Below are positions 61,486-64,000 of a stretch of 64,000 nucleotides of DNA, piece after piece. Both the position numbers and the translations under genes were made by a program. The stretch is from VRUE01 sp963837735 (lineage in GTDB: Bacteria; Actinomycetota; Thermoleophilia; Solirubrobacterales; 70-9): positions 124,001-188,000 of the forward strand of contig CAWIOM010000016.1 in NCBI GenBank assembly GCA_963837735.1, in the 5' to 3' direction. Within the stretch, counting starts at the first letter, position 1. Every line of letters starts with the position of its first letter. Under the pieces are notes generated by a model, which was not told the DNA's origin, made no database searches, and saw nothing but the letters and a program-made list of their open reading frames with translations.

Positions 61486-64000
61486 CAGCTCGCCGCCCCT
61501 GCGCTGGTCGCCGCGGGCGCTGGTCGGCCGCCGCGGGGAAGGAGGCGCTCGAGCCAGGCGGGAGTGCGCCAGACACGCTCGCCGATCAGCAGCATCAATG
61601 CAGGCAAAAGGACAATGCGAACGACGGTGGCGTCGAGGAGGATGGCGACGGTGAGGCCTAGGCCCATCTGGCTGACCGTCGCCACCGGAGCGATCGCGAA
61701 GGAGGCGAAGACGGCGGCCATGATCGCCGCCGCGCCCGTGATCACCCCGGCGGTCTTCTCGAGGCCGAAGCGGATCGCCGCCGCGTTGTCGCCGCCCTCG
61801 CGGTGCTTCTCGCGCATGCGGGCGAGAAGGAAGACCGCGTAGTCGATCGAGAGGCCGAAGGTGACGCCGAAGATCGCCGCCGCGCCTACTGTGTCTATAT
61901 ATGGATGGCCGCCGAGCGGGTAGCCCTCGGGGATCTTGCAGGCGAGGGTGACGACGCCGATCGCGGCGCCGACCGAGATCAGGTTGAGGCCGACGGCGAG
62001 CGCAGCGAGGAGCGGTGCGCGCAGCAGGACGAGGAGCATCAGGAAGGTGATCAGGACGATCGAGCCGACGACGAAGGGCAGGCGGGACTTGGTCCCCGAG
62101 CCGTAGTCATTGAGCACGGCGGCGCCGCCGCTGAGGCCGGCGCTGAGGCCGGGGCGCCCGTCGACCCGGCCCGCGAGGGAGCGCAGGCGAGAGTCGAGGC
62201 GGCGGGAGCCGGGGGTGTTGAAGCCGGAGTCGGGGACGATCAGGTAGCGGGCCGCGCCGCCGCCGCCGGAGACGTCGATCACCTCGGCGGCAAGCGAGCG
62301 GCGGGTCGGGTCGGCGCCGTCGAGCGCGGCGACGGCGAGATAGCCGGAGTCGAAGAGGCGGGGAGAGAGCTCGTCGAGCCGGCGCAGGCGGCGATCGAGC
62401 GGGTCGGCGGCGCGGGAAACGCGCTCGCCAGCGCGGCCCAGTTCGCGTTGCAGCGGGTAGGCGCGTGCCGAGCCTTCGGCGAGGCCGCCGCTGAGCACTT
62501 CGGCGCCGCCCTGGAGTTCGCCGAGGCCGCCGCCGAGCGCTTCGGCACCGCTCTGGAGTTCGCCGAGGCCGCCGCTCAGGCCCTGGGCTTCGGCGGCGAG
62601 GCGGGCGGAGCCGCCGCGCAGGTGCTTGCCGCCGGAGTAGAGCTTGCCGAGGCCGCTGTTGAGGGTCGAGGCCTGGCTGCGGAGGCGGGCGATTTCTTCG
62701 CGATTGGCCGCCAGGACCGAGGCGAGGATTTCGGCTTCGCGGGCTGCGGCGTCGAAAGCCGGGTCGTTGGCCGCCTGCGCTTCGAGGCGCTTGGCGAGGC
62801 GGCGGGCGCGCCCCAGGCCCTGGGCGGTGAGGTTGGGAAGCAGGGTGCCGAGCCCTAGCGAGATGTTGTAGGCGGTCCCCGAGGCGACGCGCTGGCCCTC
62901 GGCGAGGCGTTCTGAGCCCGCGGCGAGGCGCTCGAGCGCGCCGCTGGCCCGCTCGCCGCCTTCACCCGCTTGGCCGAGGCCGCCGGCGAGCAGTTCGGCC
63001 CCCTCCCCCGCCCGCGCCGAGCCTTCGCCGAGCAGGCCGCCGGCGGCCGAGGCTTCGGTAAGGCCGCCGCGGATCTCGGACACCGCACCCGAGGCCTGAT
63101 TCAGTCGCGGTCCGATGCGGGTGAGCTCGGCGGCCGGTGATGAGCCGCCCGGCCGCAGGTCGGAGCCAAGCGCGCGCAGCGGGCGGGAGGCGGCGGCGAT
63201 CGCGGCCGGGCCGATCACGGCCTCGACGCCGGAGAGCCCGGCGATGCGGCGCTGGGTGGCGGTGAGGAAGGCAAGGCGCGGGCGCGAGGTGAGCGGCCCG
63301 CGCTCGGCGGCGAGGGTGAGGATGAAGGGAGCCTGCCAGCCGGGGCCGACGGCCGCGGAGATCGTTTCGGAGTCCTGGCGGGCCTGGCTCGACGGAGCGA
63401 GCTCGTCGACCCCGGGAGAGCCGGTGTCGAAGGCGAGGGCCGGCGCCGAGAGGAGCAACAGGGGCACGGCGATCGCGACGGTGGCGAGGGCCGGGCGTCG
63501 CAGGGCGGATGAGGCGGCGGCGGCGACCCGCGAGCCCGAGCCGGGGCGCGAGCGGCCGATCTGCCCGGCGTTGATGCGCGGGCCGAGCAGGGTGAGCAGG
63601 GCCGGAAGCGAGGCCGAGGCGATCAGCACGGCGATCGCGGTGACGACGGCGAGGGCGGCGGCAAGCGAGACCAGCAATGAGCCGGGCTGGAAGAAGGCGG
63701 AGAGGAAGATCGAGAAGAACAGCGTGGCTCCCGCGATCGCGGTGGTGCGCCCAGCGCTGCGCCTGGTCACCGCGGCCGCGGTGACGGCGCTGCGACCCAC
63801 GGCCAGCTCCTCGCGGAAGCGCGAGACGATCAGCAGCGAGTAGTCGACGCCGAGGGCGAGCCCCATCATCGTGCAGACGACCAGCGAGAGGGCGTCGATC
63901 GGCATCAGCGAGGTAAGGAAGACCAGGACGCCGCGGCCGGCGAGCACGGTGATCGCGCCGAAGGCGAGGGGGATCAGGGCGGCGAGAACCGAGCGGAAGA
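61485..64000 (-). CDS. MMPL-family (RND-type) transporter, 5' end outside window
   Basis: At least 838 residues are in the window and the frame stays open to the edge. It has the MMPL layout: two blocks of about five or six membrane helices, each with the GLALGVDYSLLIVSRFREEL-type loop. In the first block this is LALGVDYSLLIVSRFREEL (Asp in a membrane helix); in the second it is FGLSIDYAVFLLARMREK. Between them is a large outer loop with a repeated Gly-rich coiled segment (GGLGELQSGAEAL, GGLGELQGGAEVL), like a YhgE/Pip-type stalk. MMPL proteins export lipids or siderophores with proton drive. Head of the coupled operon to the left; the cargo is probably hydrophobic. Confidence 0.9.
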   Translation of the reverse strand, partial: FRSVLAALIPLAFGAITVLAGRGVLVFLTSLMPIDALSLVVCTMMGLALGVDYSLLIVSRFREELAVGRSAVTAAAVTRRSAGRTTAIAGATLFFSIFLSAFFQPGSLLVSLAAALAVVTAIAVLIASASLPALLTLLGPRINAGQIGRSRPGSGSRVAAAASSALRRPALATVAIAVPLLLLSAPALAFDTGSPGVDELAPSSQARQDSETISAAVGPGWQAPFILTLAAERGPLTSRPRLAFLTATQRRIAGLSGVEAVIGPAAIAAASRPLRALGSDLRPGGSSPAAELTRIGPRLNQASGAVSEIRGGLTEASAAGGLLGEGSARAGEGAELLAGGLGQAGEGGERASGALERLAAGSERLAEGQRVASGTAYNISLGLGTLLPNLTAQGLGRARRLAKRLEAQAANDPAFDAAAREAEILASVLAANREEIARLRSQASTLNSGLGKLYSGGKHLRGGSARLAAEAQGLSGGLGELQSGAEALGGGLGELQGGAEVLSGGLAEGSARAYPLQRELGRAGERVSRAADPLDRRLRRLDELSPRLFDSGYLAVAALDGADPTRRSLAAEVIDVSGGGGAARYLIVPDSGFNTPGSRRLDSRLRSLAGRVDGRPGLSAGLSGGAAVLNDYGSGTKSRLPFVVGSIVLITFLMLLVLLRAPLLAALAVGLNLISVGAAIGVVTLACKIPEGYPLGGHPYIDTVGAAAIFGVTFGLSIDYAVFLLARMREKHREGGDNAAAIRFGLEKTAGVITGAAAIMAAVFASFAIAPVATVSQMGLGLTVAILLDATVVRIVLLPALMLLIGERVWRTPAWLERLLPRGGRPAPAATSAGAAS

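Noticed and set aside
62460..62600. Tandem repeat element in the MMPL gene
   Set aside because: It codes the Gly-rich stalk of the outer loop with the usual imperfect heptads; ordinary for this family.

Overview
This window looks like a chromosome segment of a high-G+C actinobacterium, most likely class Thermoleophilia (Solirubrobacterales-like). That is an inference from gene content read by eye. It rests on very large secreted proteins carrying the CRAYE(L/I)VS module and Lys/His-rich tails, a secreted protein with LGKN-type repeats, an ABM/GGDEF/ABC-poor gene repertoire with ECF sigma and TetR genes, a DUF2600 terpene synthase, and the very G+C-rich codon use. There is no rRNA, no CRISPR array and no transposase. 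Two tRNA genes (Asp-GUC, Val-UAC) and one tRNA 3'-half fragment are present.

Layout. 0-7.5 kb: polyamine and acidic amino-acid metabolism (PuuB-like oxidase, Orn/Lys/Arg decarboxylase, enolase-superfamily enzyme, ferritin, two S51 peptidases, glutamate decarboxylase). 7.5-12.3 kb: an NhaA-DsbA fusion, then a compact operon of methyltransferase, a 19-codon peptide gene, a hairpin and an E1/ThiF-like enzyme with a peptide-binding N-terminal domain, with an ArsR gene diverging from it. This is the best candidate for an undescribed peptide-modification (RiPP-like) system. 12.3-25.3 kb: ECF sigma/anti-sigma, a DoxX/alcohol dehydrogenase/FAD-reductase operon, a secreted TIM-barrel protein, a polysaccharide deacetylase with an internal 99-bp duplication, cyclopropane synthase, hydrolases, an FtsH-like protease and an MpaB-family oxygenase. 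25.3-27.2 kb: a secreted family-A protein and a TolB-like propeller.

27.4-46.2 kb is one long minus-strand operon of seven exported proteins. It holds five giants (about 910-1530 residues) in the order A-B-C-B'-C', followed by two lipoproteins, behind a near-consensus promoter. The giants combine NHL/TolB-like propellers, Fn3-like repeats and strongly basic C-terminal tails. This block is visibly less G+C-rich than its flanks. 46.6-50.7 kb: a second family-A protein, a PucR-type regulator and more secreted proteins. 50.9-53.9 kb: a cobalamin-binding GGDEF protein whose N-terminal half carries the W-x9-E-H signature of CarH-type B12 photoreceptors, with two coupled small genes and a methyltransferase.

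53.8-64 kb: a GH64-like glucanase, then a gene-poor patch with a tRNA 3' fragment and a decayed RHH-PIN (VapBC-like) locus, a tandem double-TetR protein and another TetR. Last comes a tightly coupled operon of MMPL transporter, small secreted protein, family-A secreted protein and DUF2600 terpene synthase that runs off the window end.

Many conserved genes carry single-base frameshifts, mostly in short homopolymers, and a few show nonsense changes. I read most of these as sequence errors, but real decay cannot be excluded from the sequence alone. Starts of frameshifted genes were chosen from ribosome-binding sites, signal peptides and stop/start overlaps.
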